From: Torulaspora globosa
Lineage: Eukaryota; Ascomycota; Saccharomycetes; Saccharomycetales; Saccharomycetaceae
NCBI RefSeq assembly: GCF_014133895.1
Contig: NC_050733.1
Location: forward strand, 248,001 to 312,000
Direction of reading: 5' to 3'
Length of the DNA: 64,000 bases
Positions 18,444 through 28,584 of the stretch are shown here, one piece after another (the stretch's first letter is position 1; each line of letters opens with the position of its first letter). The translations under genes were made by a program, and so were the position numbers. Below the pieces are notes generated by a model. The model saw only the letters and a list, made by a program, of their open reading frames with translations, was not told the origin of the DNA and did not search any database.

Positions 18444-21400
18444 TCATAATTTGAGACGCTTCAGGTTTTCGATGGTGGCTTCCAACCCTTCGATCTCGGC
18501 AACAGCGTTCTCTAGTCTGGCCTTGTTCGCTTCCTTGGCCTGATCGTTAGCCTTGGTCTCGTAATCCTTGCTGCCGATAGTGCTTTCAATGCCGTTCCTG
18601 GTCTTGCGAGCCCTTTCAAGCTTCTTTTCCACTTTGCTGATCTCAGCGTCTATGTCAACATGACCTTTCACAAGTACATGAACATTCACGTCTGGGTTAA
18701 CGGCCTTCAACACGCAACCCTCTGGGATGTCGGTCGCAGTGCGAACAACTTTAATGGCATCGATTGCTTTGATCAAAGCGACAATCGAGTCCTTTTGAGA
18801 CTCGGCAGTTTCAAAGTACTCAGCATGGTCGGTCTCAACAAAGACTTGCCCACTTTTCAAGATGTTGTACTCAGCCAACAGTGAACGGGCTTCCTTTGTG
18901 ACATCAAGCACCAAGTCGTAGGCGGCGGCTGACTTTTCATCATCGAATTCCTTGACGTAAACTGGATAAGATGCCTTCACGATACTTGGCGCATTATCGG
19001 TAGAGCGTCTTGGCAAACGCTGCCACATTTCCTCTGAGACGAATGGCATGAATGGATGAATCAACCTCAAAGCGTTATCCAATAGCAAGTAAAGAGTGTC
19101 CTTAGCAGATTTCTTTTCCACATCGGTACCTTCTTGGATCAAGTACTTGGAGTTTTCAATGTAGACGTCACAGACCAAGTACCAGAACTCGTAAATGGCA
19201 CTGGTGGAGTTCAAGAAATCACGCTTCTCCAAAGCATCGTTGACAGTCCTGGAGCAGTTGGTCAATTGATGCAAGATCCATTTCTCGACCAAGGATTCAT
19301 TTCCGGAGAGCCCCTCTTTAGCTGGAGGTTGATAATCATCGCCGAGTCTCATCATAGCAAATTTGGTGGCCTGGTAAATCTTGTTGCAGAACTTTCTGTA
19401 ACCTTCGACACGCAAAATATCCAGATTAATATCACGACCACCAGTGGTGTAGGCACATAAGGCGAATCTCATGGCATCAGTACCACATTGTGGGATACCG
19501 TTTGGATAAGATTCCTTCTGGCCTGCCTTAGCTTTTTCAACTTCTCTAGGGTCCAAATTACCTAACAATAACTTGGCATGCAAGTCATCCAATTTAATAC
19601 CTCTGATAACATCTAGTGGGTCCACGACGTTACCTAGAGATTTTGACATCTTACGACCTTGAGCATCGCGGACTAAAGAGTGGCAGAAAACCTCTCTAAA
19701 TGGAATAGAGCCGGTCAACTTCAAACCAAGAAGAATCATTCTGCTCACCCAGAAGAATAGGATGTCCCAGCCAGTCTCCAACATTGAGAAGGGGTAGAAC
19801 GCCTCCATGTCTTTAGTCTTATCTGGCCAACCCAAAGTAGAGAAAGGCCACAAACCTGATGAGAACCAAGTATCTAAGACATCTTCATCCTGCTCCAACG
19901 TAAACTTCTGGTTCGGAAACTTAGCAACCGCCTTCTTTTCAGCTTCTTCCAAATCCCTACCGGCAACCCAGTATGTTTCATCATTCTTATCGTTTTCCTG
20001 TCCTTCGATGTTAACGAAGTACACTGGGCAACGATGACCCCACCACAACTGTCTCGAGATACACCAGTCTTGGATATTCTCTAACCAGTGGAAATATTCA
20101 GCCTCTGAAGATTTAGGAGTGATTGTTATATCACCGTTTCTAACTGCCTTGATTGCTTCCTTGGCCATATCGCTCTGAGACACCCACCATTGAGGCTTCA
20201 ACAAAGGCTCGATAACATCGCCCGATCTGGAACAGGTTGGAATGGTCATTTCGTTGTCCTCTTGTCCAACAAATAAACCTCTGGCTTTGAGCTCTTCAAT
20301 CACTTTCTTTCTGGCATCAAATCTCTTCATGCCCTCCCATTCTGGACCACAGTTCTCATTCAAGAGACCATCGTCGGTTAAGATGTTGATAAACTCTAGG
20401 TTGTGACGCTTACCGGTGTTATAATCGTTCTGGTCATGAGCCGGGGTAATCTTAACTGCACCAGTACCGAATTCCATGTCCACTGCTTCCGAGTCGCAAA
20501 TGATAGGAATTTTTCTTGGCAGGAATGGATGTTGAGCAAACTTACCGTGCAAGTGCTTGTAACGAGCATCATCCGGATGCACAGCAATACCAGTATCACC
20601 AAACAGCGTTTCAGGTCTGGTAGTAGCGATGATCAACTTTTCGCCAGTCTCAGAGTCAGCAACTGGGTAGGCGAAAGAGGTCAACACACCAAACTCCACC
20701 TTTTCGTCGTAGCCTGGAACGCTGAGCAAAGTTCTACCTTTCACATCCTTGTTTTCCACTTCCAGGTTAGAAATGGCCGTATTCGGCTTGACAGACCAAT
20801 TGACCAATCTGGCAGCACGATAGATAGTACCGTCGTCATGCAGTCTGACAAACGCCTCGACAACAGCCTTCGTCAGCTGCGGGTCGAGGGTGAACGCCTC
20901 ACGGGTCCAGTCGTAAGAAGCACCCAACTTTCTGATCTGGCTCTTGATTCTGTCGTGATACTCGCTCTTCCATTCCCAGACCTTGTCGACAAACGCTTCT
21001 CTGCCGTAGTCGTGTCTGGTCTTCTTCTCCTTGGCCCACAGCTGTTTCTCCACCACAGACTGCGTAGCAATACCAGCGTGGTCAAACCCCGGCAAGAACA
21101 GCACCGTCTTCCCCTTCATTCTGTTGTATCTGATCAGCGAATCCTGGATAGAGATCGTTAAAGCGTGTCCAATGTGCAATGCACCTGTAACATTCGGTGG
21201 AGGCGCAGGGATGCAGAACAGCCCTTCGGGCTTAATCTTGCCATCCTCGGTGAACTCCGGCTCGAAGAACCCAGATTTCACCCACCAATCGTACCACGAG
21301 CTCTCGACATTAGCTGGGTTGTAAGCCTTCAAAGCTGGATCATCCAGCGACACCAATATCTTCTTCTCACCGCGAACAGTCTTGTCGACAAATTCTGGCA

Positions 21401-21788
21401 CCGGCTCCGCTTCCTTCTTCTTGCTCTTCTTCTTCTCCTTCTTCTCTGAAGCCCCAGAATCGCTGCTACCAGCGGCAGCTTTCTTCTTGGCCTGCTTCGC
21501 CGCAAACTTCAGTAGCTTCTCAGCCTTCTTCTTCTCCTTCTCGATCTCCTTGGCACTTTTCTCTGTACCGTCTTCCTTCAACGGATTGATGATAACCTCA
21601 CCAGTTGCCGGATCAACCGGAGGCAAATTCTCAAGCTCACTCATCGTGAAATGTCTTAACGGCTGCCAATATCCTCCTCCCTGCTGTACTAAAACTTTGC
21701 TTGACGATGCGACTGCTAAGCTTTTCCTATAGATCAAAGACGAATGCGCTACTGCTAAAGGTGACTTCACACGCAACAACCTATGCAT
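18444..21788 (-). CDS. VAS1: Valyl-tRNA synthetase, mitochondrial and cytosolic forms
   Basis: The 1114-aa class Ia synthetase charges tRNA-Val. The HIGH motif appears as LHIGHA at about 203 and the KMSKS loop as GRKMSKSLG at about 711; the editing domain lies between, the anticodon-binding domain follows, and a C-terminal coiled coil is typical of ValRS. Two in-frame ATGs are meaningful. The first gives a basic leader of 48 residues with no acidic residue (MHRLLRVKSPLAVAHSS), a mitochondrial presequence. Met49, at 21644, begins the cytosolic form (MSELENLPPVDP), followed by a Lys-rich stretch. S. cerevisiae VAS1 (YGR094W, 1104 aa) makes both isoforms the same way. Confidence 0.96.
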   Translation of the reverse strand: MHRLLRVKSPLAVAHSSLIYRKSLAVASSSKVLVQQGGGYWQPLRHFTMSELENLPPVDPATGEVIINPLKEDGTEKSAKEIEKEKKKAEKLLKFAAKQAKKKAAAGSSDSGASEKKEKKKSKKKEAEPVPEFVDKTVRGEKKILVSLDDPALKAYNPANVESSWYDWWVKSGFFEPEFTEDGKIKPEGLFCIPAPPPNVTGALHIGHALTISIQDSLIRYNRMKGKTVLFLPGFDHAGIATQSVVEKQLWAKEKKTRHDYGREAFVDKVWEWKSEYHDRIKSQIRKLGASYDWTREAFTLDPQLTKAVVEAFVRLHDDGTIYRAARLVNWSVKPNTAISNLEVENKDVKGRTLLSVPGYDEKVEFGVLTSFAYPVADSETGEKLIIATTRPETLFGDTGIAVHPDDARYKHLHGKFAQHPFLPRKIPIICDSEAVDMEFGTGAVKITPAHDQNDYNTGKRHNLEFINILTDDGLLNENCGPEWEGMKRFDARKKVIEELKARGLFVGQEDNEMTIPTCSRSGDVIEPLLKPQWWVSQSDMAKEAIKAVRNGDITITPKSSEAEYFHWLENIQDWCISRQLWWGHRCPVYFVNIEGQENDKNDETYWVAGRDLEEAEKKAVAKFPNQKFTLEQDEDVLDTWFSSGLWPFSTLGWPDKTKDMEAFYPFSMLETGWDILFFWVSRMILLGLKLTGSIPFREVFCHSLVRDAQGRKMSKSLGNVVDPLDVIRGIKLDDLHAKLLLGNLDPREVEKAKAGQKESYPNGIPQCGTDAMRFALCAYTTGGRDINLDILRVEGYRKFCNKIYQATKFAMMRLGDDYQPPAKEGLSGNESLVEKWILHQLTNCSRTVNDALEKRDFLNSTSAIYEFWYLVCDVYIENSKYLIQEGTDVEKKSAKDTLYLLLDNALRLIHPFMPFVSEEMWQRLPRRSTDNAPSIVKASYPVYVKEFDDEKSAAAYDLVLDVTKEARSLLAEYNILKSGQVFVETDHAEYFETAESQKDSIVALIKAIDAIKVVRTATDIPEGCVLKAVNPDVNVHVLVKGHVDIDAEISKVEKKLERARKTRNGIESTIGSKDYETKANDQAKEANKARLENAVAEIEGLEATIENLKRLKL

Positions 21789-22240
21789 CTAGCATCCGAA
21801 ACAAGCAAAATATACTATCGAAACTAATACCTAGTAGCTAAATCTCAAGAACAAGAACCCGGGGCATCAAACCACGGCATACAATACCGCTTCCATGCCT
21901 TCGAGCTACTTTTTTCACGACGTAATATCGCCAAGCATAGTTGAAAATTTTTCAAAAGTGATTTACGCCAAGCTTTTGACAACTAAAGAGCAGCAGAACA
22001 GACAGTAAAACGGTTTCTTCGAGAACAACAGTAGCCATCTCAGTCGATGGCCTGCTAGACTGTGGATCTTGTCCTGTGAGGGCCTGTGTTCAAGAATCTT
22101 GCCCTTTGACGTAGTATTTAGTGGGTGCGTTTCTTTTTCCACGTCATAGAAGGCCCTGAAAATTAATATAGAGTAAAAAATTTCAAGCTCATCGCATCTC
22201 ATCTCCTGTGTTGTGAGAGAGGAAGGTGCAAGTGGGAGCT
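21789..22240. promoter_or_regulatory. Divergent VAS1/MRD1 promoter region
   Basis: In these 452 bp I see an RRPE-like palindrome (TTGAAAATTTTTCAA) near 21940-21955 and the MRD1-proximal RRPE/PAC pair listed separately. A 79-codon antisense frame has no recognisable product. No RNA gene was seen. Confidence 0.5.
22175..22195 (+). promoter_or_regulatory. RRPE and PAC elements before MRD1
   Basis: AAAAAATTT (RRPE, 22175-22183) is followed at once by GCTCATCGC (22187-22195), the reverse complement of the PAC box GCGATGAGC. The pair is the classic promoter signature of yeast ribosome-biogenesis genes and lies about 50-65 bp before the MRD1 ATG. Confidence 0.65.
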
Positions 22241-24808
22241 ATGTCTCGTATCATTGTGAAGGGCCTGCCGATATATCTGGAGGATGAGAAGCTCAAGGAG
22301 CATTTCTTGAAGAGAGTGATTGAAAAGCATGGAAGTAGCAGGAATGCAGAGGAGTGCATTACAGACGTCAAGATTCTGCGGAATAGAGATGGGAAGAGTA
22401 GGAGGTTTGCTTTTGTTGGATACCGGTCCGAGGAAGATGCGTTTGATGCAGTGAACTACTTTGACGGTTCTTTCATTAACACGTCGAGGATCGAGGTCGC
22501 GATGGCGAAGAGCTTTGCGGACCCTGGTGTGCCCAAGTCGATGAGGGAGAAGAGGAGGGAGGCGTTGAAGAGACTCAGAGAGCAGGAGGAGAAGCTGGCG
22601 GGCGAGAAACAGGGGAAAAGGGCGAAAAGCGACGGCGAGAAGAAGAAGGAGCGGTCGATAGATGCGGAGATTGAAAAGGACAGGCGGCTGAAGGAGTTCA
22701 TCGAGACCATGAAGCCTTCGGCGCAGGTGGCTTCCTGGGAGAATGCCGGCGTGGGGTCGGCGGCCGCGGAGGACACCGAGGCGCCCGGGAACTCGCTGCT
22801 GGCCCAGGCGCTGGCTCTTAAGGACGAGAGCGAGCACGACAGCGACGATGAGTATGTGGATTTTGGAAAGAAGCGTGAAGCAGAGGAGGAGGCAGCAGCA
22901 CAGCCCGCTGAGGCGCCGGAAGACAGCGGACCGGGCGTTCCGGCGGGTGAGCAGAATGATAATGACGACAACCTGGCGAGAGACGAGAACATATCAGACC
23001 TGGACTGGTTTAAGCAACGGCGTGTCAGGATAAAGGAGGGCGGAGCGCAATTGGCTCAGGCTTCCGAACCAATGGAAGAAGAGGCCGTGAAGGAGGATTC
23101 CAAGGAGGATATTGCGGAGGAAGAAGCCGTCAAAAGCTCGGAGGACAAGATGGTGGAACAAATCTACCGCACTGGTAGACTGTTCTTGCGTAATATCCTT
23201 TACACGTCAACGGAGGACGATTTTAAGCAACTTTTCAGTCCGTTCGGGGAGTTAGACGAAGTGCATATCGCATTAGACACAAGAACTGGTAAGTCCAAGG
23301 GATTTGCGTACGTTCTGTTCAAGAACCCTCAGGATGCCGTTGAAGCTTTCATAGCCTTGGACAAGCAGATCTTCCAGGGCAGACTGCTGCATATATTGCC
23401 GGCAGAGGCAAAGAAAGACCATCGTTTGGACGAGTTCGATCTCAAGAATATGCCACTCAAAAAACAAAGAGAACTGAAGAGAAAGGCTGCAGCATCCAAA
23501 CAATCCTTTGCTTGGAACTCTTTGTACATGAACCAGGATGCAGTCTTGGGAAGCGTAGCGGCTAAGTTGGGATTGCAAAAGTCTCAGCTTATCGACCCAG
23601 AGAATTCCAGTTCGGCCGTCAAGCAAGCTCTGGCTGAAGCCCATGTCATAGGAGATGTCAGAAAGTATTTCGAATCGAAAGGTGTGGACCTGACAAAGTT
23701 CGGCCAACTGAAGAATGAAAGCCAGAGGGACAATCGTGTCATTTTGGTGAAGAATTTTCCTTACGGAACTACTGTCGAAGAACTGGGTGATCTGTTTCTG
23801 CCTTTTGGTAAACTAGAAAGATTCCTAATGCCACCAGCAGGAACCATTGCTATCATTCAATACAGAGACGTCACTGCCGCGAGAGCGGCTTTCACGAAGC
23901 TTGCTTATAAAAGATTCAAAGATGGAATCATTTATTTGGAAATGGGCCCTAAAGAGTGTTTCACGAGGGAGGCGCAAAGCGATGAAACCTTAGAGTCTCA
24001 TGGCGAAAGCGCTCATGTTAACATAACAGAAGTTGGTCCAACATCGCACGATCTCATGCAAACTGCAGGTGCAACTGAATCGAAGCTAGAAAATCAGGAA
24101 GATGAGTCTATCGATGGGCCTACCGTGTCAATATTTATCAAGAATTTGAACTTCTCCACAACCTCTGTTCAGTTGACTGAGCTATTTCGGTCATTTAATG
24201 GCTTCATCGTGGCTCAAGTGAAGACAAAACCTGACCCCAAAGATAAGAATAAAACGCTGTCAATGGGGTTTGGCTTTGCTGAGTTCAAAACAAAGGAGCA
24301 AGCATTGGCTGTAATTTCAGCCATAGACGGCACAGTGCTCGATGGACATAAATTGCAGTTGAAGATTTCTCACAGAACTGGAACGACCGATAACATCCAA
24401 AAGAGCAAGAGCAAGAAAAGTGGTAAGATCATTGTCAAGAATTTACCATTTGAAGCGACCAGAAAAGATATCTTTGAGCTATTCAGCTCTTTTGGTCATT
24501 TAAAATCCGTACGAGTCCCGAAGAAATTCGATAAATCGGCAAGAGGTTTTGCCTTTGTTGAATTTCTTCTACCTAAGGAGGCTGAGAATGCTATGGATCA
24601 GTTACAGGGCGTTCATTTACTTGGTCGCCGTCTTGTTATGCAATTCGCTCAGCAGGATGCTCAAAATGCGGAAGATGAAATCGCCAGAATGACTAAGAAA
24701 GTCAAGAAGCAAGTTGCAACGAGGGAATTGGCGGCAATCAGGAACAGTGGAGGTAGAAGAAAGTTGGACTTGGAAAACGGCGAGGGTGATGATATGAACG
24801 GTTTATAA
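22241..24808 (+). CDS. MRD1: Mrd1, five-RRM pre-rRNA processing factor
   Basis: The 855-aa nucleolar protein binds 35S pre-rRNA and is needed for cleavage at A0-A2 and 18S production. Five RRMs are visible: about 1-80, 311-390 (RLFLRNILYTST, GKSKGFAYVLF), 497-570 (RVILVKNFPYGTT), 629-715 (SIFIKNLNFSTT) and 728-805 (IIVKNLPFEATRKD, ARGFAFVEF). The linker between RRM1 and RRM2 is long, acidic and GC-rich in DNA. The frame opens at a GTG; the ATG at 22241 puts RRM1 at the very N terminus, as in Mrd1 (887 aa in S. cerevisiae, YPR112C). It converges on DRN1; a run of 12 A lies at 24829-24840. Confidence 0.95.
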   Translation: MSRIIVKGLPIYLEDEKLKEHFLKRVIEKHGSSRNAEECITDVKILRNRDGKSRRFAFVGYRSEEDAFDAVNYFDGSFINTSRIEVAMAKSFADPGVPKSMREKRREALKRLREQEEKLAGEKQGKRAKSDGEKKKERSIDAEIEKDRRLKEFIETMKPSAQVASWENAGVGSAAAEDTEAPGNSLLAQALALKDESEHDSDDEYVDFGKKREAEEEAAAQPAEAPEDSGPGVPAGEQNDNDDNLARDENISDLDWFKQRRVRIKEGGAQLAQASEPMEEEAVKEDSKEDIAEEEAVKSSEDKMVEQIYRTGRLFLRNILYTSTEDDFKQLFSPFGELDEVHIALDTRTGKSKGFAYVLFKNPQDAVEAFIALDKQIFQGRLLHILPAEAKKDHRLDEFDLKNMPLKKQRELKRKAAASKQSFAWNSLYMNQDAVLGSVAAKLGLQKSQLIDPENSSSAVKQALAEAHVIGDVRKYFESKGVDLTKFGQLKNESQRDNRVILVKNFPYGTTVEELGDLFLPFGKLERFLMPPAGTIAIIQYRDVTAARAAFTKLAYKRFKDGIIYLEMGPKECFTREAQSDETLESHGESAHVNITEVGPTSHDLMQTAGATESKLENQEDESIDGPTVSIFIKNLNFSTTSVQLTELFRSFNGFIVAQVKTKPDPKDKNKTLSMGFGFAEFKTKEQALAVISAIDGTVLDGHKLQLKISHRTGTTDNIQKSKSKKSGKIIVKNLPFEATRKDIFELFSSFGHLKSVRVPKKFDKSARGFAFVEFLLPKEAENAMDQLQGVHLLGRRLVMQFAQQDAQNAEDEIARMTKKVKKQVATRELAAIRNSGGRRKLDLENGEGDDMNGL

Positions 24809-24874
24809 AGGGTTTGGATTAGCAGTGCAAAAAAAAAAAACACTATGCAGAAATTAAATATACAATCAAATTAA

Positions 24875-26403
24875 CTAACTTGCAATGTCAAAGGCGCTAT
24901 AACCCTTCTGGAATTTCTTAACTTCATCTATCTCCTGCTCTTTTGATTGCTTGCAGACAGGTGAAGACCAATTAATCCTTTTTGGCAACCTCATTAAAAA
25001 CGCAACAACTCTTCGCCCGAATTGCAGATCAAGTCTATCATTAACGTTGAACTGGCTCAAGTATATTAGTGGTTCGTCCTGCGATGTCTCATAAACAGTG
25101 AATTGGAAAAAGTTCTTCTTTGAGTCCCCAATAATCTCCTTGTATTCCTGGTTTTCGCTCGAAGAAAACACCTGAAAGTTCATTTTAGCATTAGTTGTGT
25201 ATCTTTCATTGTTTAAGTACACTTGTCTGTCGAGGGCATCTTGAAACCTCATTATTAGATATTTGGGTACTGGTATTATTTGCTTGTGAAAGTGAATAGT
25301 TTGATCTGAGTGAATCTCGAACACAACGGTTGACATATCGAATTTTCTGTGGTTCATTTTGACCACACTTAACTCATACGAGGTCAACTCTTTTCTTAGC
25401 GCAGACTCGAAAAACTCTTCCTGCCCCATATTCAACTTCGGTATATGCTTTATCGGTACGATTAGACAGTGGCCATGAAAGTCCATGTCTCCAGAAGGAA
25501 CGCTCAAAGGGCCCTTGGCGGTTGTCAAGTATGCATGATTGCCGATTGACACAAACATGTGGTCTTCGACGTTGGGATTAGTAAAACAGAAATGACAGTC
25601 GCTTGGTAGTACTGCCTTCTTCCTCTTGGAGCTAGATCCTAAATCTTCCTTCGAGGAAAAATCTGAGAAACTACGCTTTCCCGGTTGATCCATGTAAGGA
25701 TTTGGTATCAAACTACTAGATTGATCTGCTTCAAGTTTCCTATCACTTCCACGCACGTCGATGACAAACGCATAAGCCCACTTTTTTTTTGAATGAAAAG
25801 CTGCCACATTGATGGATCTTGTTGTTCGGTTGCTTTCAGGCCAAGCGAATGGTTCAAGCTCGAAGAAGCTGTCTGTGTCGCCAAACAAAAAGTGGTATCT
25901 TGGTCTAGTCTTCTTGCATATTTCATCAATCATCTTATTACCAGTGACGCTGTCGTTCTTCCCTGCGATGGCTACGCTCCAAACCTTGGTGATAAGGATA
26001 TCAAGATCAATATTGTTGAACATCTCCAAAAGTTTGCTGGATGATCCAGCAAGTTCATCATCGTCAAGGGCAATATAACCAACTCGCAGCTCTTTAGCAA
26101 GGTTTAGAATTCCATACTGCTTTGGGTTAGGTGAGTTCTTTTGAGTTTCCTCAATGGAGGATATCGGAATAATCTCAGGCAGATCAGAGGCATTTAGACT
26201 GTCCAGCACTGGCTTGAAAGCACCTAATAAGAACACGAAATCGAAAGGCCCAGCGCTACCATTCAGCTTCCTAATTTTCTCAAGCACAACATCGGAATCA
26301 TCGGACGACAGATGAACAATCAATCTTGAGTATATCAAAAGTGGTTAGTTACTACATTGATGGACGTCGTAGAACGCAATACTTACATCTTTGCCTTGCT
26401 CAT
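24875..26403 (-). CDS. DRN1: Drn1, CwfJ-family debranching-associated factor, with one intron
   Basis: Drn1 associates with the lariat debranching enzyme Dbr1 and the intron-lariat spliceosome. I reconstruct two exons: 26403-26387 (17 nt, encoding MSKAK and part of Ile6) and 26324-24875. The 62-nt intron has 5' splice site GTAAGT, branch-like AACTAAC (26350-26344, 20 nt before the 3' end) and 3' site AAG. Splicing yields 488 aa starting MSKAKILIVHLSS, which restores the beta-strand expected at a CwfJ N terminus; the unspliced frame has only a TTG start. The HIT-like CwfJ domain lies at about 245-305 (CHFCFTNP, FHGHCLIVPIKH) and the C-terminal CwfJ domain ends the protein. S. cerevisiae YGR093W (507 aa) is, to my knowledge, intronless. 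Confidence 0.85.
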
Positions 26404-26626
26404 GCTAGTTCGAACTATATATTTCGCTAGGTTATATTCCTATTGTAATGATTCACTAAGGATTTTTCACTACGTCTATCAACGGTATTAATGCGGCTGG
26501 TACATAAGAGTCCACCAAGAAGATCTCCTAACAGGTTAAAATATGTGCCATAAATATAGGAGTGAACTATATAAGGTGCCGTGTTTGAGAATTGAATGAA
26601 TGAAAAGAGACGCCCGGGAAAAGGCG

Positions 26627-28342
26627 TCAATAAAATGTGGCAAAGGGATCTGAGCGTTCAGAACCATTGTAAAGGACACCGCTGGAACCGTGCTTTCCGT
26701 TTCTATGCCTGAATGTGAAGCCCACTAGTTTTGAGTCAACAGAAGAATCGTCGACCATGGCCGATAGTTTTGTCTGTCTTTTGAACACATCTGCGTACTT
26801 AGCCATGTCAGCCTCATTAGAGAAATCGTCGAAATAGCCAGCATCTGTTTCATTATCTAGTTGGGGTGTGAAAGGCGGGCTCATACTTCTGAGAGCCTTA
26901 AAATCTATCTCGGCAAAATAAGACATTCTTTTAACATGTTCAAAGGACCGAAGTCTGTTCATAGGATCGGCTATTAGCCTCGTTATCACCTCCCAGGTTC
27001 TATCCGAGAAGGCAGGTCTCCCATTTTCCAATCGTGGCCTCCTTAACGTTTGTTTCCAATGTCTCAAGTTCTCGTATGTCTCGTTGGTCGATGAACCGCT
27101 AAAAGGCGTGTATCCCACGAGACTTTCAAATAGCATACAACCTAGGGACCAATAGTCCACCGTGAAATCGTACTTTTTGCCTTCCAACACTTCCAATGCC
27201 ATGTAGTCCGGTGAACCGACCATCGAATTTGCATAATTAACCTCCGTCTCCCTCAACGTATTATACATTTTCCTTCTGTCCTCGATTGATTTTTCCGTAA
27301 AAGCAGGAAACTCCAAATTTTTGACTTCTTCCAGTCTCAGCTTCATACTTTCGATCCTCTCATTAGATACTGTGCCGGCGGCTAGTCCGAAATCCGTCAA
27401 CTTTATATGTCCCTTAGCGTCTATTAGAAAATTCTCCGGTTTTAGATCCCTATGAGTATATCCTAACTCATGCAGGGCATTCACGGCACAGAACATTTCG
27501 CTGATATAGAACCTTGCATGAGCACTCTTCAAATAACGAGTGTTGATAAGCAGTGTACGGAAATCGCCGCCAGGGACAAACTCCATGGCAAGGTACAAGC
27601 TCTCGGTATCTTGGAACGCATACAGCAATTTCACCAACCACTCAGATCTTGTCGTAGTCAGGATATCTCTCTCGGTCAACACGTGGTTGGTCTCGTTAAG
27701 CTTGAACAGTAACTTCTTGTTCAAGATTTTCAACGCACAGACTTCCTTTGTATCCTTCTTCCTAGCCAAATACACCTGACCATATCCGCCTTGCCCTACC
27801 TGGGTGATGATTTCAAAATCCTTATTCTTAGGCTTCAACCTTCTTTTCCGCAGAATTTCATGCTCTTTCTCCAGGTACCCCGTCCATTCTCCGTTCAGCT
27901 GGTCAGGGCTCTTCAGATCACCCTGTTGCGACAGATATTCCAACACTTTCTTTGTACGTTGTCTTCTACTGATCACATAATCAAACATATCGCAATAATA
28001 ATCCAAAAAATACATCTGACACACACTTACCACCCTTTGGGTCTTATGCAACTCTGCCTTGGCGTGGAAGTCCCGTGGTAGCTTCTTTGGTGAGCTTCTT
28101 ATATCATTCACGTCCCTACTTGGCTCATCGATATCCATTCCAAAGCTATCCTCGCCGTTAAAAACTGTCGATTTCGTTGGAGATGGCGTTCCCGCATAGC
28201 CATATCCCCTATAGCGAGTCGGAGTCGTTGGAATTGCTGCAGATCTCAGCGGATGCTTCAATTGGTTTCCTGTCGCATCGAAACTCAGGTTGTTCATGTC
28301 ACCAGCCAGCGCTTCTACGTCCCTCTCAGATCTCGAAAACAT
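26627..28342 (-). CDS. DBF2: Mitotic exit network kinase Dbf2/Dbf20
   Basis: The 571-aa NDR/LATS-family AGC kinase acts with Mob1 at the end of the mitotic exit network to release Cdc14 and drive cytokinesis. An N-terminal Mob1-binding helical segment (about 90-150) precedes the kinase domain at about 175-480: GQGGYGQVYLARK glycine loop, HRDLKPENF catalytic loop near 297, DFGLAAG, then a long activation-segment insert before VGSPDYMALEVLEGKKYDFT. The ALE rather than APE form is also found in S. cerevisiae Dbf2. The C-terminal hydrophobic-motif region (KLVGFTFRHRNG) is present. One gene here stands for both DBF2 (YGR092W) and DBF20 (YPR111W). Confidence 0.95.
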   Translation of the reverse strand: MFSRSERDVEALAGDMNNLSFDATGNQLKHPLRSAAIPTTPTRYRGYGYAGTPSPTKSTVFNGEDSFGMDIDEPSRDVNDIRSSPKKLPRDFHAKAELHKTQRVVSVCQMYFLDYYCDMFDYVISRRQRTKKVLEYLSQQGDLKSPDQLNGEWTGYLEKEHEILRKRRLKPKNKDFEIITQVGQGGYGQVYLARKKDTKEVCALKILNKKLLFKLNETNHVLTERDILTTTRSEWLVKLLYAFQDTESLYLAMEFVPGGDFRTLLINTRYLKSAHARFYISEMFCAVNALHELGYTHRDLKPENFLIDAKGHIKLTDFGLAAGTVSNERIESMKLRLEEVKNLEFPAFTEKSIEDRRKMYNTLRETEVNYANSMVGSPDYMALEVLEGKKYDFTVDYWSLGCMLFESLVGYTPFSGSSTNETYENLRHWKQTLRRPRLENGRPAFSDRTWEVITRLIADPMNRLRSFEHVKRMSYFAEIDFKALRSMSPPFTPQLDNETDAGYFDDFSNEADMAKYADVFKRQTKLSAMVDDSSVDSKLVGFTFRHRNGKHGSSGVLYNGSERSDPFATFY

Positions 28343-28584
28343 CTCGCAAGCAGATACACGCCTCAGTGATCACCTATCTAGCACCACAAACCGCGGTAAA
28401 CCCTACCAGGCCTCTCAGGCTTGTAGATCTATCCCATTTCTTCCTTAACGCAGGCGTCTTCATGGCTTTGTTTGTTCTCTTACTAGATCGGGTAACGCAT
28501 CTCTCGATGGGCTAAAACGATAATACATGTTAAATACTTGAAGAAGCATCCAAAGCGATGGCTTGCTGGCCTTGGACGGCCTAT

